Assembly: GCA_001873075.1 (NCBI GenBank) | Contig: MNYL01000026.1 | Location: 1 to 23,047, forward strand | Reading direction: 5' to 3' | Length of the DNA stretch: 23,047 nucleotides | From: Fibrobacteres bacterium CG2_30_45_31 | GTDB taxonomy: Bacteria > Fibrobacterota > Fibrobacteria > Fibrobacterales > Fibrobacteraceae | Part shown: positions 8,133 to 16,488 of the stretch, piece after piece | Layout of the letters: each line of letters opens with the position of its first letter | Numbering within the stretch: the first letter of the stretch is position 1 | The notes under the pieces: model-generated | Database searches by the model: none | What the model saw: only the letters and a program-made list of their open reading frames with translations | What the model was told of the DNA's origin: nothing | Position numbers and translations under genes: made by a program

Positions 8133-8624
8133 TTATTTAATGCGATCAAAAATTTCAACCCCTGGTTGGAGACCCACCAAGGTATTGTGGAAGTAGCTTT
8201 TATCAAAAAACATCTGAAATTCGTTTACAGTAACAACTGCATCAAATTCTTTGATACAGCTACTCACCGTAGATTTGAAATGAATCGTATTGGTTCCCGA
8301 AATCCACCATTTTCCGTACATAGTCCCACACACGTCATCAGACGCTAGAGATGATGTATAAACCATAGTGAAATTTTCTTGTGCTAAAGGGGTATCTCCA
8401 TTTGCCACTTCTAAATACAATGTATCTGGAGGTAAAAAGTTTAGAGATGGCACGGTATCGGCGGCCGTTAAATATAAGCCTGGCATTACCCAAGTTCCCT
8501 CCAAACAAGCCTTTGAAAACTCATTTTTGCACTTGTCTGCAGTAGATTCGCTACTACTTTCCTCGCTACAAGCCATTAATAAAACCATTGCGCAGGTTCC
8601 TGCAAATAACAAAAACTTTTTCAT
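8133..8624 (-). CDS. Small lipoprotein, lipocalin-like fold suspected
   Basis: The 163-residue product has a type II signal peptide: MKK, a hydrophobic stretch, then the lipobox LMAC with the lipidated cysteine at C19. A Ser/Glu-rich linker (SEESSSES) typical of exported lipoproteins follows. The mature part has four further cysteines (C32, C40, C99, C123) that could form two disulfides. The two spaced Gly-Trp motifs, LEGTWV near 41 and YGKWWISGTNTIHF near 103, resemble the strands of small lipocalin-like beta-barrel lipoproteins, but this is only a pattern-level inference. The start is supported by AGGAG placed 6 nt upstream of the ATG. The gene stands alone, between a 57-bp repeat on each side, with its own terminator. 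The function is unknown; it is likely anchored to the periplasmic face of a membrane or to the outer surface. Confidence 0.8.
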   Translation of the reverse strand: MKKFLLFAGTCAMVLLMACSEESSSESTADKCKNEFSKACLEGTWVMPGLYLTAADTVPSLNFLPPDTLYLEVANGDTPLAQENFTMVYTSSLASDDVCGTMYGKWWISGTNTIHFKSTVSSCIKEFDAVVTVNEFQMFFDKSYFHNTLVGLQPGVEIFDRIK

Positions 8625-8987
8625 AGAATCTCCTGTTGATTTACAACATCATAATATAACACAATAATAGACATATTTTGAAGCAAACAATCGTAAAAAA
8701 AATAACTCCTAGTATAGTCTTGGAATACTGGCCTTGCAACGCTATATCACATATAAAATAACCTGCCTTCTATGATTTTTTCTTTACATACAGTGCTGAT
8801 GACAGAGTTTCCTTTTCTCATTTTCTCCTACTTTGTCTATATCGTTGACTCGGTCTCAAAATTTTTGATTCCGAATTTGTATCTCCGATTGAAAATTTTA
8901 TCGTAGATCTGTATCTAATTGCAAAATTTGGGACTTATATATTTTAGTGCGCAAATTTGGAAAATAGGGAAAAATGGCGAATGTCAA
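8625..8987. other. AT-rich intergenic stretch between two minus-strand genes
   Basis: The first part (to about 8700) should hold the promoter of the lipoprotein gene. TATTAT-like and TATATT-like -10 words exist on the minus strand, but none has a good -35. The segment 8850-8965 is very AT-rich and contains four AAATTT-type words and two related GTATCT...AAAATTT units. An open plus-strand frame of about 30 residues covers part of it (from about 8854 to a TAG near 8946), with no start or ribosome site. I see no recognisable gene; a decayed coding remnant is possible. Confidence 0.4.
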
Positions 8988-9044
8988 AAGGCTTATACGG
9001 AACCACCCGCCTAGCGGGTGGTTTTCTAATACACACAAAAAAGG
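8988..9044. repeat. 57-bp perfect repeat, copy 2
   Basis: This copy is identical to 7820-7876 and in the same orientation. It contains the same plus-strand hairpin and the A-run that serves as the U-tract of the terminator for the giant minus-strand gene. Together the two copies bracket about 1.1 kb holding the lipoprotein gene. Confidence 0.9.
9001..9027 (+). terminator. Plus-strand terminator within repeat copy 2
   Basis: The 10-bp stem 9001-9010 with 9014-9023 and its TTTTCT tail are the same as in copy 1. No plus-strand gene is visible just upstream, so it either protects the convergent gene end from read-through or came along with the repeat. Confidence 0.65.
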
Positions 9045-9062
9045 CTCCACGAAAGTGGAGCC
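9037..9062 (-). terminator. Terminator of the giant cadherin-like gene
   Basis: On the minus strand a perfect 8-bp stem (GGCTCCAC with GTGGAGCC, 9043-9050 and 9055-9062) encloses a TTTC loop, followed by six U. It begins 19 bp after the stop codon at 9082. Confidence 0.88.
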
Positions 9063-9081
9063 TTAATTTATAAAATACAGA

Positions 9082-12000
9082 TTATTTTTTCTTTTTCTTG
9101 GATGACTTTTGGTCATCTACTTTGGAATCTGGCTTTTTTTCTTCGCCACGAACATCTTTCATCTTAAAGTTTACATTAATTTCAGCGGTTTCTGGTTTGG
9201 AATAAAGACCACCCTTGTCTTTAAGCTTGAATGAAAATTCATCAAGACCATAGAACCCTTTGTTAGGAGCATAAGAGAACGATCCATCACGAGTGTTCAA
9301 ATTCACAGAACCATTTTGAGGCTTGCTTACCAAAACAACTTCACTTGGCTTTTCACCATCAGGATCAGTTGCTCCAGCCATAAGGCCATCCTCAGCATTT
9401 ACGCTGAGTGGTTCGCCTTCTTTGGTCTGGTACGCCTGAGACATAGCAGAAGGTTCATCATTGACCGATAGGACCGTAAATTTGGCATTCATTTGAGCGG
9501 AAGCCCCTTCTGGATCCGTTATTTTGAACGTAATTGTTTCTGTAGGACCATTCCAGTTTTCACGAGGTTGTTTGATCATCAATTCATTGCGAACTTTATC
9601 ATATTTTAACTCGAGATTCTTATTGCCAGAGAAAGTCCACTTCAATTCATCGAAACTATTATCCTTGTCTCGAGCATACTGATCCAACTTAATGACTGCA
9701 ACAACACCTTTATTTTCATCTTCCTTAATGGTAAAATCAGGAATATTACGGAGTTCCGGTATAGCATTCACATGTTTGATTTCAAATAAGGTCTTGGTGG
9801 ATGCTTTCGCTCCCGAAGGATCTGTAACCGTAAATGTCAACTCTTCTTTACCAAACCAGTCTACGCGATTTGCCTTAATCAAAGCTTCACGACCGCTAGT
9901 AATGATAACTTCAAGATGTTGATTCCCTTTCACAGTCCATTTCATTTCGTGAACTTTGTTATCAGGATCTTTCACATAATTATCAAGTTTAATAGGCTTG
10001 AAACTCTTTCCTTCAATCGTCTGTTGCCCTTCAATATCTGAAATTACAGGAACATCATTTACGGGTTTCACAATAAATTTAACATCCACAGATGCCTTTT
10101 CACCAGAGGGATCAAAAACATTAACTGTTACTTGGTCTTCACCATTCCAGAATTCACCTGGGATTTCTGTTATCAATAGACCTTTGTCATTGATGTTAAA
10201 GACAAGAGCATGCTTTACAGAAGATGGTTTTCCTTTGACCAATTTACCTTTTTTGTCTTTTGTGGCAGGCAACCCATTATCCAGCGTCCACTGCAAATCT
10301 ACAAGCTTGTTGTCTGGATCGGAAACCAGCTTTGTAAAATCAATGGATTCGAAAGTCTTCTTTTCTTGAGTTACCTGAGGTTGTACTTTTTTAAGTACTG
10401 GGGGATCGTTCACCGGTGTGACTTCAAAGTCAACCTTCGCGTTAGCAGATGCCCCTTGAGGATCCGTAACAGTAAAGGTCAAAGTCTCCTTTCCGTTCCA
10501 GTTGGGATTCGGTGCAACTATTGAGGCTCGGTTCCCCTTTATATCCACTTTGAGGTCTTTATTACCAGAAACAGACCATTTCAATTCGTTTGGTTTATTA
10601 TCTGGATCTGTAGCTGCGGTACTCAAATTTACGGGTTCAAATTTAGACCGTTCTTTGATTGTCTGTCCATCAATTTTGGAGATCACGGGAGCATCATTTA
10701 CGGACAAAACAGTAAATAGAATTTGTTGAACGGCTTTCCCGCCCTCAGGATCTGTCACCGTAAGGGTAATCTTCTCTTCACCATTCCAGAATTTGTCTGG
10801 GGTTTCCACAATCAATTGTTGCTTACTATTGATTGAAGCTTTAAGAGACCGCGTATTACTCACTTCAAAAGAAAGTTTGGATGCAGCATGATCTGGGTCA
10901 CTAGCGATACCCGCAAGATCAATAGGTACAAAACGTTCTTTTTCTTTAATCTTTTGAGACTCGATGGCTTTCATGACCGGCAAATCATTGACTGATTCTA
11001 CTTCAAAGTGAGCTGTTTTAGACGATTTGGCTCCTTCTGGGTCGGTCGCTGTGAACGTAATATCACGCTCTCCATTCCAGAATTTCGATGCCAATTTAAT
11101 GTGGGCGACACGATTATTGTCAATTTCCACAGACACATCGTCCAACGAAACTTTAGGCGTTTCTTCAACTACTTTTTTGTCTTTTTTGCCATTCTTTTTC
11201 TTTGGTGTTGGAACCGTTGCGCCAGCTTTTTTCAAAATAGTTGCAGTCCACGTCAGCTGATCTTTTTTATGGTCAGGGTCACTCACATAACTATCAAGCT
11301 GAATATCCTTGAATTGAGATTTTTCCTTGATTTTTTGGTCAGGGATATCTTTCACTTCAGGCGCGTCATTTACAGAGGTAATTTCGTAAGTAACGGTAGT
11401 AGATGCAGAGGCTCCATCCTTATCCTTCACGATAAGAGTAAGAGTTTCGGGAGTGCACCAGAAATATTCATTAGGAGCCGTTACTACGAGTTGATGATTA
11501 GGCGAAATTTCGGCTTTGAGTTGCTTAATACCAGTAACACTCCAAGTTAATGTATTCGGCTTGTCGTCTGGATCCTTAACATAATCATCAAGTTTTACTG
11601 CGTTGAATTTCGCTTTTTCCTTAATCTTTTGTCCTGGAATAGCCGAGAGTGTCGGCGCGTCATTAACTTCGGTTACTTCAAACGTCATTTTCTGAGAGGC
11701 TTTTCCACCATCAGGATCAACGACAGTGAATGTCAAAACTTCTTTGCCAAACCATTGCGCATGAGGAACAGCGACTGTAATCGTATTATCCTTATTCCTG
11801 ATAACCTTCAGATCCTTATTGCCAGTAATGGTCCAGACAAGGGATGTTGCCGAATTATCAGCATCGGTAGCAAGCGTAGAAAGGTCAATGGTTTTAAATA
11901 TTCCATTTTCGCGAACCGTTTCCCCTGTTGGTGCTTTATCAGAAATTTGAGGCAAATCATTGACGGAACGTACGGTGAACTTTGCTGATGCCGATGCTTT

Positions 12001-15000
12001 CGCGCCTTCAGGATCAGTCGCCGTAAATGTAATCTTAGCAGCACCATTCCAATATTTATCTGGAATTTGGATCGTAGCTACTCGATTATTATCGATTTCC
12101 ACCTTAAGAGCTGACATCGCTTTTGCTGGGGGTTCAACGGCTTTGCCTTTTTTGTTCTTTGTGTTTTTTTGTTCCACTGGGGCTGTGGCTGAGATACTGG
12201 ATGCATCCCAAGTCCATTTTAATTCGGTCTTTTTGTGATCCGCATCTTTGATGTAATCATCCAATTTGATAGAAACGAAATTTTTCTTTTCATCAATCGT
12301 CTGATCAGCAATTTCTTTTACAAATTCAGGAGCATCATTTACGGATTCCACGGTAAAAACAACCGCACGAGAATCAGTGGCTCCTTCAGGGTCTGTCACT
12401 GTAAATTTGATTGTTTCTGAGCCATGCCAGAATACATCTGGGGTTGTGATTGTTGCATTATGGGATCCATTTAGGGACACTTTAAGCGCTTTATTGTCAG
12501 ATACAACCCATTTAAGTTTTTCCTTCGGATGGTCCAGATCTTCCACAAAGTCGTCCAAATTGATGGACTTGAATTGTTGCTTTTCCTTAATCGTCTGAGA
12601 GGGGATATTTTTCATTACTGGAATATCGTTGACAGATTTCACCGAATAGGTTACTGTCTGTTTTGCTGATGCCCCTTCGGGATCGGTAACGGTGAACGTG
12701 ATCTTTTCTGTACCATTCCAGAATTTGTTTGGAATCTGAACGCTCGCATCACCCGATTTAGCAATGTTCACTTTGAGATCTTTTGTCCCAGTGATAGTCC
12801 ATTGGAGGGAACTAAAGTCATTGTCTGGATCATTGACTAATTCAGCCAAATTAAATACGGCGAACGTTTCCTTTTCAAGAATGGATTGGTCATTAATCTT
12901 CTTGAAAATAGGAGTATCGTTTACGGACTTTACAGTGAATAAGGCAGAGGTAGAAACCTTTGCTCCTTCAGGATCTGTGGCTGTAAATGTGATCAGTTCA
13001 GATCCGTGCCAATCTTTATTTGGAATTACAACCGTAGCGATTTGCTTCGCATCAACATTTACCTGTAATGCCACCTGGTACCCTTTTGGAGTGCCTGGGG
13101 CGGGCTTCACATCGAAACTCCACGCAAGATCTTCGATCTTATTGTCTGGATCTTCAATAACGTCACTCAGCTTTATTGTGTTGAAGAGGCTCTTTTCATT
13201 AATGGTTTGATCGTTGATCTTTTTAGTAAATGAGGGCACATCGTTCACTGATTCCACGGTAAATGTCACCGACCGTGAATCCATTGCCCCTGCATTATCA
13301 GTCACGTCAATTTTGAGCGTTTCACTGCCGTGCCAACCCTTATCAGGTATTGCAACTGTCATTATATGTTTCGCGTCAATAGAAACCTTAAGGTCTTTAT
13401 TACCGCTTACGGTCCATTTGAGTTTGCTGTCTTCATCGTCCAAGTCACTCACGAAATCATCCAGTTCAACGGTTTTGAACTGTTGTTTTTCTTTAATCGT
13501 TTGAGCAGGAATATCCTTCATGACAGGGGCATCGTTAATGGATTTCACTGTGAATGCCACCACTTGCTTTGCCGAAGCTCCTTCGGGATCCTCGACTGTG
13601 ATCGTGATTTTTTCCGAGCCATTCCACAAATTACTAGGAGTAGAAACTGTTAGCACTCCGGCTTTATCTACAGAAATTTTGAGATCTTTATTACCAGAGA
13701 ATATCCATTTCAGTTTGTCAAAGGAATGATCTGGGTCAAAGACTAGTTCTGCGAGATTAACAGGAGCAAATTGTTGCTTTTCATCAATGGTTTGACTTGC
13801 AATTTCCTTGAGTGTGGGCACATCATTAACCGATTTCACAGTAAAAATTGCTGTAGAAGTTACTTTTGCGCCTTCAGGATCAGTCACGGTGAATTTGATT
13901 TCGTCTGATCCGTTCCAATATTTATCGGGGATCACAATGGTTGCGACTTGTTTTGCATCCATGTTGACTTGCAAGCCAGCCTGTGTTCCCTTCGGAGCAC
14001 CTGCAGCGGGCTTTACATCAAAACTCCAAGCAAGGCTTTCTGCTTTGTTGTCTGGATCTTTGACCATTTCGCCCAATTTAATTTGTGCAAATGATTTCTT
14101 TTCATCAATGGTCTGATCCGCAACTTCTTTTATAAACTCAGGAGCATCATTGATTGATTCCACAGTAAAGTCCACGGTCTTCTCGTCAGAAGCCCCTGCT
14201 GGATCTGTCACCTTAAACAGGACTGTTTCGGCACCGTTCCAATATGGGCTTGGAAGAGCTAATGAAGCTCTATGGCCTCCGTCAACAGTAATTTTAATGT
14301 CTTTATTGCCAGAAATTGTCCACTTGAGTTGGCTTTTCTCATGATCAATGTCTGTTACATAACTATCCAATTCGATCGCCTTAAACGTTTGTTTTTCCTT
14401 AATCGTCTGTCCTTTCATCTCGGCCATTACCGGAGGATCATTGATCGACTTGATGGTGAACTTCACTGTTGTAGAAGCTCTGCCACCTTCTGGATCCACC
14501 GCAGTAAAGGTAATGCTCTCAGAGCCGCTCCAGTTCAAGTTAGGAGCTTTGATGGATACTTCACGGGTCTTCTCGTTAATGTTTACCTTGAGATCTTTTT
14601 GACCATTGGCACTCACCTTAAGCTTGGAAATGTCATGATCCGCATCGGAAAGAAACTCATCAAGGGAGAACGAATTAAACTCTGTCTTTTCGTCAACTGT
14701 TTGATCCGCGATTTTTTTGAATACGGGAAAGTCATTAATGGACTTTACCGTGAATTTTACTTCTTGTATATCGGAAGCCCCTTCTGGATCCGTGACCTTA
14801 AACTTTGCATTGACGGCACCATTCCAGAGAGAGTCCGGAATTTCGATGGTAGCAACATGCTTTTCATCAATATTAATAGTGAGCGTTCCGCTTTCCGGTA
14901 ATTTGCCTTGATGTTCAACATTTACTTCCCATGAAAGTTCTTGAGTTTTATGATCGGCATCACTTACGAAGTCATCCAACTTAATGGGGGCAAATTTTTT

Positions 15001-16362
15001 CTTTTCATCAATCGCTTGACTTGGAATCTGCTTCACAATTTTAGGAACGTCATTCACAGAATTCACAGTAAACGATGTTTGAGTTTCAGCAACGGCCCCC
15101 GCCGGATCTGTCACCTTGAAATTAAATGTTTCTGAGCCATTCCAAAGAGCGCTGGGGAGGATAATTTTTGCTTCCTTGCCGACAACTTCAATTTTAATAT
15201 CCTTGCCACCAGTAATGTCCCATTTCAATTGTTCAAAAGGATTGTCAATATCCTTAATGTACTTGTCCAATGAGATATTCTTAAACTGCTGTTTTTCATT
15301 AATTGTCTGTTCTGGAATTTGTGCAATAAATTCCGGTGCATCATTAACAGACTTTACTGTGAAATTAGTTTTGAAACTAGAACTTGCCCCTTGTGGATCC
15401 GTTGCTGTGAAGGTGAATGTCTCTGTAGGTCCATTCCAGTTTTCATTAGGAATCGTAACTGTGGCAACATTGTATTTGTCAATAGTTACTTTGAGTGATG
15501 TTCCGCCCGTGACCGCCCATTTAATTTTAGACTGATCATCGTCTGCATCACTTACCAGGTCTCCAAGATTAATAGTCTCGAAAGTATTCTTTTCATCGAT
15601 TGTTTGATCCGGAGCTTTCTGAACAATAGGATTGTCATTCACAGACTTCACTGTAAATGCGGCATCAGTCTTTGCGCTTGCGAACTCACCATCTGTGGCT
15701 GTAAAGGTAATCTTTGCTGCACCATGCCAGTTAGTATCTGGAATCACAACGGTTGCTATTCGATCTTTGCTGATTTCAACGAAAAGTTCCCCGTCCGCAT
15801 TATCTTTTCCTACTGGAGTAATGGTTGTCTCCCAAACGATTTGATCTTTAGGATGGTCTAAGTCTGAAACGTAATCATCCAATTTGATGACCGTAAATTT
15901 TTTACCTTCATCAATAGATTGATCCTGGATTTTAGTGACCTCTGGTGGGTTATTCACGGACTCAATAGTGAACGTAACCGTTTCAGAACCGGAAGCCCCT
16001 TTAGGGTCTGTTGCTGTGAAGGTAATGTCTTCAGAACCGTTCCAGTAAGGAGTTGGAGCCTTGATGTTTACGACACGATTGCTGATGCTCACTTGTAAGT
16101 TTTTATTGCCACTGATCTGCCAGCGAAGCGTTGCCGCCTTATCTTCTGGGTCTGTAACAAAGTCGTCAAGTTTAATCGGTGCAAAACTTTTCCCTTCTAG
16201 GACGGATTCTCCAGGAATTCCGTTCACCGAGGGCGCATTATTTTCTTGTTGGGGTGCTTGAACTGCTGCAGGAGCACTTTGTTCTTGTGCGATAACACCA
16301 GTAGCAAGACAGAGTCCTGCCGTGATAAACAGGGCGGTGACGGATTTTTTAAGTCGGTTCAT
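9082..16362 (-). CDS. Giant secreted tandem cadherin-like repeat protein (2426 residues)
   Basis: The product starts with a Sec signal peptide (MNRLKKS, a hydrophobic core, probable cleavage after GVIA, residue 25). After a Gln/Ala/Pro-rich linker come 22 beta-sandwich repeats of about 97 residues (44-2304). Each ends in a form of SVNDAP and holds a DxD-type acidic motif, a W(N/H)G turn and a TDPEGA motif. These correspond to the DxNDxxP linker, DxD and AxDxG calcium motifs of cadherins, so Ca2+-dependent stiffening is likely but inferred. A different cadherin-like or tandem-95-type domain follows (2305-2400), then a Lys-rich tail ending in five lysines. No LPxTG motif, C-terminal membrane segment or clear type IX sorting domain is seen, so the mode of attachment is unknown. 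Likely roles are surface adhesion or an envelope filament. The start is supported by GGGAG 7 nt upstream. The gene is monocistronic, with its own -10 box and terminator. Confidence 0.9.
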   Translation of the reverse strand: MNRLKKSVTALFITAGLCLATGVIAQEQSAPAAVQAPQQENNAPSVNGIPGESVLEGKSFAPIKLDDFVTDPEDKAATLRWQISGNKNLQVSISNRVVNIKAPTPYWNGSEDITFTATDPKGASGSETVTFTIESVNNPPEVTKIQDQSIDEGKKFTVIKLDDYVSDLDHPKDQIVWETTITPVGKDNADGELFVEISKDRIATVVIPDTNWHGAAKITFTATDGEFASAKTDAAFTVKSVNDNPIVQKAPDQTIDEKNTFETINLGDLVSDADDDQSKIKWAVTGGTSLKVTIDKYNVATVTIPNENWNGPTETFTFTATDPQGASSSFKTNFTVKSVNDAPEFIAQIPEQTINEKQQFKNISLDKYIKDIDNPFEQLKWDITGGKDIKIEVVGKEAKIILPSALWNGSETFNFKVTDPAGAVAETQTSFTVNSVNDVPKIVKQIPSQAIDEKKKFAPIKLDDFVSDADHKTQELSWEVNVEHQGKLPESGTLTINIDEKHVATIEIPDSLWNGAVNAKFKVTDPEGASDIQEVKFTVKSINDFPVFKKIADQTVDEKTEFNSFSLDEFLSDADHDISKLKVSANGQKDLKVNINEKTREVSIKAPNLNWSGSESITFTAVDPEGGRASTTVKFTIKSINDPPVMAEMKGQTIKEKQTFKAIELDSYVTDIDHEKSQLKWTISGNKDIKITVDGGHRASLALPSPYWNGAETVLFKVTDPAGASDEKTVDFTVESINDAPEFIKEVADQTIDEKKSFAQIKLGEMVKDPDNKAESLAWSFDVKPAAGAPKGTQAGLQVNMDAKQVATIVIPDKYWNGSDEIKFTVTDPEGAKVTSTAIFTVKSVNDVPTLKEIASQTIDEKQQFAPVNLAELVFDPDHSFDKLKWIFSGNKDLKISVDKAGVLTVSTPSNLWNGSEKITITVEDPEGASAKQVVAFTVKSINDAPVMKDIPAQTIKEKQQFKTVELDDFVSDLDDEDSKLKWTVSGNKDLKVSIDAKHIMTVAIPDKGWHGSETLKIDVTDNAGAMDSRSVTFTVESVNDVPSFTKKINDQTINEKSLFNTIKLSDVIEDPDNKIEDLAWSFDVKPAPGTPKGYQVALQVNVDAKQIATVVIPNKDWHGSELITFTATDPEGAKVSTSALFTVKSVNDTPIFKKINDQSILEKETFAVFNLAELVNDPDNDFSSLQWTITGTKDLKVNIAKSGDASVQIPNKFWNGTEKITFTVTDPEGASAKQTVTYSVKSVNDIPVMKNIPSQTIKEKQQFKSINLDDFVEDLDHPKEKLKWVVSDNKALKVSLNGSHNATITTPDVFWHGSETIKFTVTDPEGATDSRAVVFTVESVNDAPEFVKEIADQTIDEKKNFVSIKLDDYIKDADHKKTELKWTWDASSISATAPVEQKNTKNKKGKAVEPPAKAMSALKVEIDNNRVATIQIPDKYWNGAAKITFTATDPEGAKASASAKFTVRSVNDLPQISDKAPTGETVRENGIFKTIDLSTLATDADNSATSLVWTITGNKDLKVIRNKDNTITVAVPHAQWFGKEVLTFTVVDPDGGKASQKMTFEVTEVNDAPTLSAIPGQKIKEKAKFNAVKLDDYVKDPDDKPNTLTWSVTGIKQLKAEISPNHQLVVTAPNEYFWCTPETLTLIVKDKDGASASTTVTYEITSVNDAPEVKDIPDQKIKEKSQFKDIQLDSYVSDPDHKKDQLTWTATILKKAGATVPTPKKKNGKKDKKVVEETPKVSLDDVSVEIDNNRVAHIKLASKFWNGERDITFTATDPEGAKSSKTAHFEVESVNDLPVMKAIESQKIKEKERFVPIDLAGIASDPDHAASKLSFEVSNTRSLKASINSKQQLIVETPDKFWNGEEKITLTVTDPEGGKAVQQILFTVLSVNDAPVISKIDGQTIKERSKFEPVNLSTAATDPDNKPNELKWSVSGNKDLKVDIKGNRASIVAPNPNWNGKETLTFTVTDPQGASANAKVDFEVTPVNDPPVLKKVQPQVTQEKKTFESIDFTKLVSDPDNKLVDLQWTLDNGLPATKDKKGKLVKGKPSSVKHALVFNINDKGLLITEIPGEFWNGEDQVTVNVFDPSGEKASVDVKFIVKPVNDVPVISDIEGQQTIEGKSFKPIKLDNYVKDPDNKVHEMKWTVKGNQHLEVIITSGREALIKANRVDWFGKEELTFTVTDPSGAKASTKTLFEIKHVNAIPELRNIPDFTIKEDENKGVVAVIKLDQYARDKDNSFDELKWTFSGNKNLELKYDKVRNELMIKQPRENWNGPTETITFKITDPEGASAQMNAKFTVLSVNDEPSAMSQAYQTKEGEPLSVNAEDGLMAGATDPDGEKPSEVVLVSKPQNGSVNLNTRDGSFSYAPNKGFYGLDEFSFKLKDKGGLYSKPETAEINVNFKMKDVRGEEKKPDSKVDDQKSSKKKKK
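9451..16233 (-). repeat. Array of 22 cadherin-like domains arranged as 1 + 7 three-domain units
   Basis: Domain 1 is residues 44-140. Units of three domains follow: residues 141-440 (15043-15942), 441-741 (14140-15042), 742-1043 (13234-14139), 1044-1345 (12328-13233), 1346-1668 (11359-12327), 1669-1988 (10399-11358) and 1989-2304 (9451-10398). The first domain of each unit is longer than its neighbours (105, 106, 108, 108, 126, 127 and 117 residues against 96-102). The extra residues fall at the same place, after the first Trp strand. In most units the first domain also carries EGAK, where the others usually have EGAS, EGGK or a similar form. Boundaries were counted by hand from the VND.P motifs. 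Confidence 0.9.
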
Positions 16363-16381
16363 TTATGATCTCCCATAGATC

Positions 16382-16417
16382 CCTTGATTTCCATCAAGGC
16401 CAAACCGGGCGGTTCGG
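16382..16417 (-). promoter_or_regulatory. Leader hairpins upstream of the giant repeat gene
   Basis: Two hairpins lie in the 5' leader. CCTTGAT/ATCAAGG (16382-16399, 7 bp, 4-nt loop) ends 7 nt upstream of the Shine-Dalgarno GGGAG. A second, imperfect GC-rich stem lies at 16400-16417. Neither has a U-tract. They could affect mRNA stability or ribosome access. Confidence 0.4.
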
Positions 16418-16482
16418 TCTTGACATGTAGCTACAAATACATCCAAAAGTTGCGAAAAATTGTTTTTTTCCGCGACTTACTT

Positions 16483-16488
16483 ATTATA
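16483..16488 (-). promoter_or_regulatory. Perfect -10 box of the giant repeat gene
   Basis: On the minus strand the exact consensus TATAAT occurs about 120 bp upstream of the ATG, implying a leader of about 114 nt. No good -35 hexamer is found at 16-18 bp spacing, so either the -10 dominates or an activator is needed. Confidence 0.45.

Noticed and set aside
8974..9066. Plus-strand 30-residue frame over repeat copy 2
   Set aside because: The peptide is encoded almost wholly by the two terminator hairpins, a common artefact.
9451..16233. CRISPR-like or satellite DNA
   Set aside because: The repetition is at protein level with a period of about 290 bp and diverged nucleotides; there are no short identical repeats with spacers.
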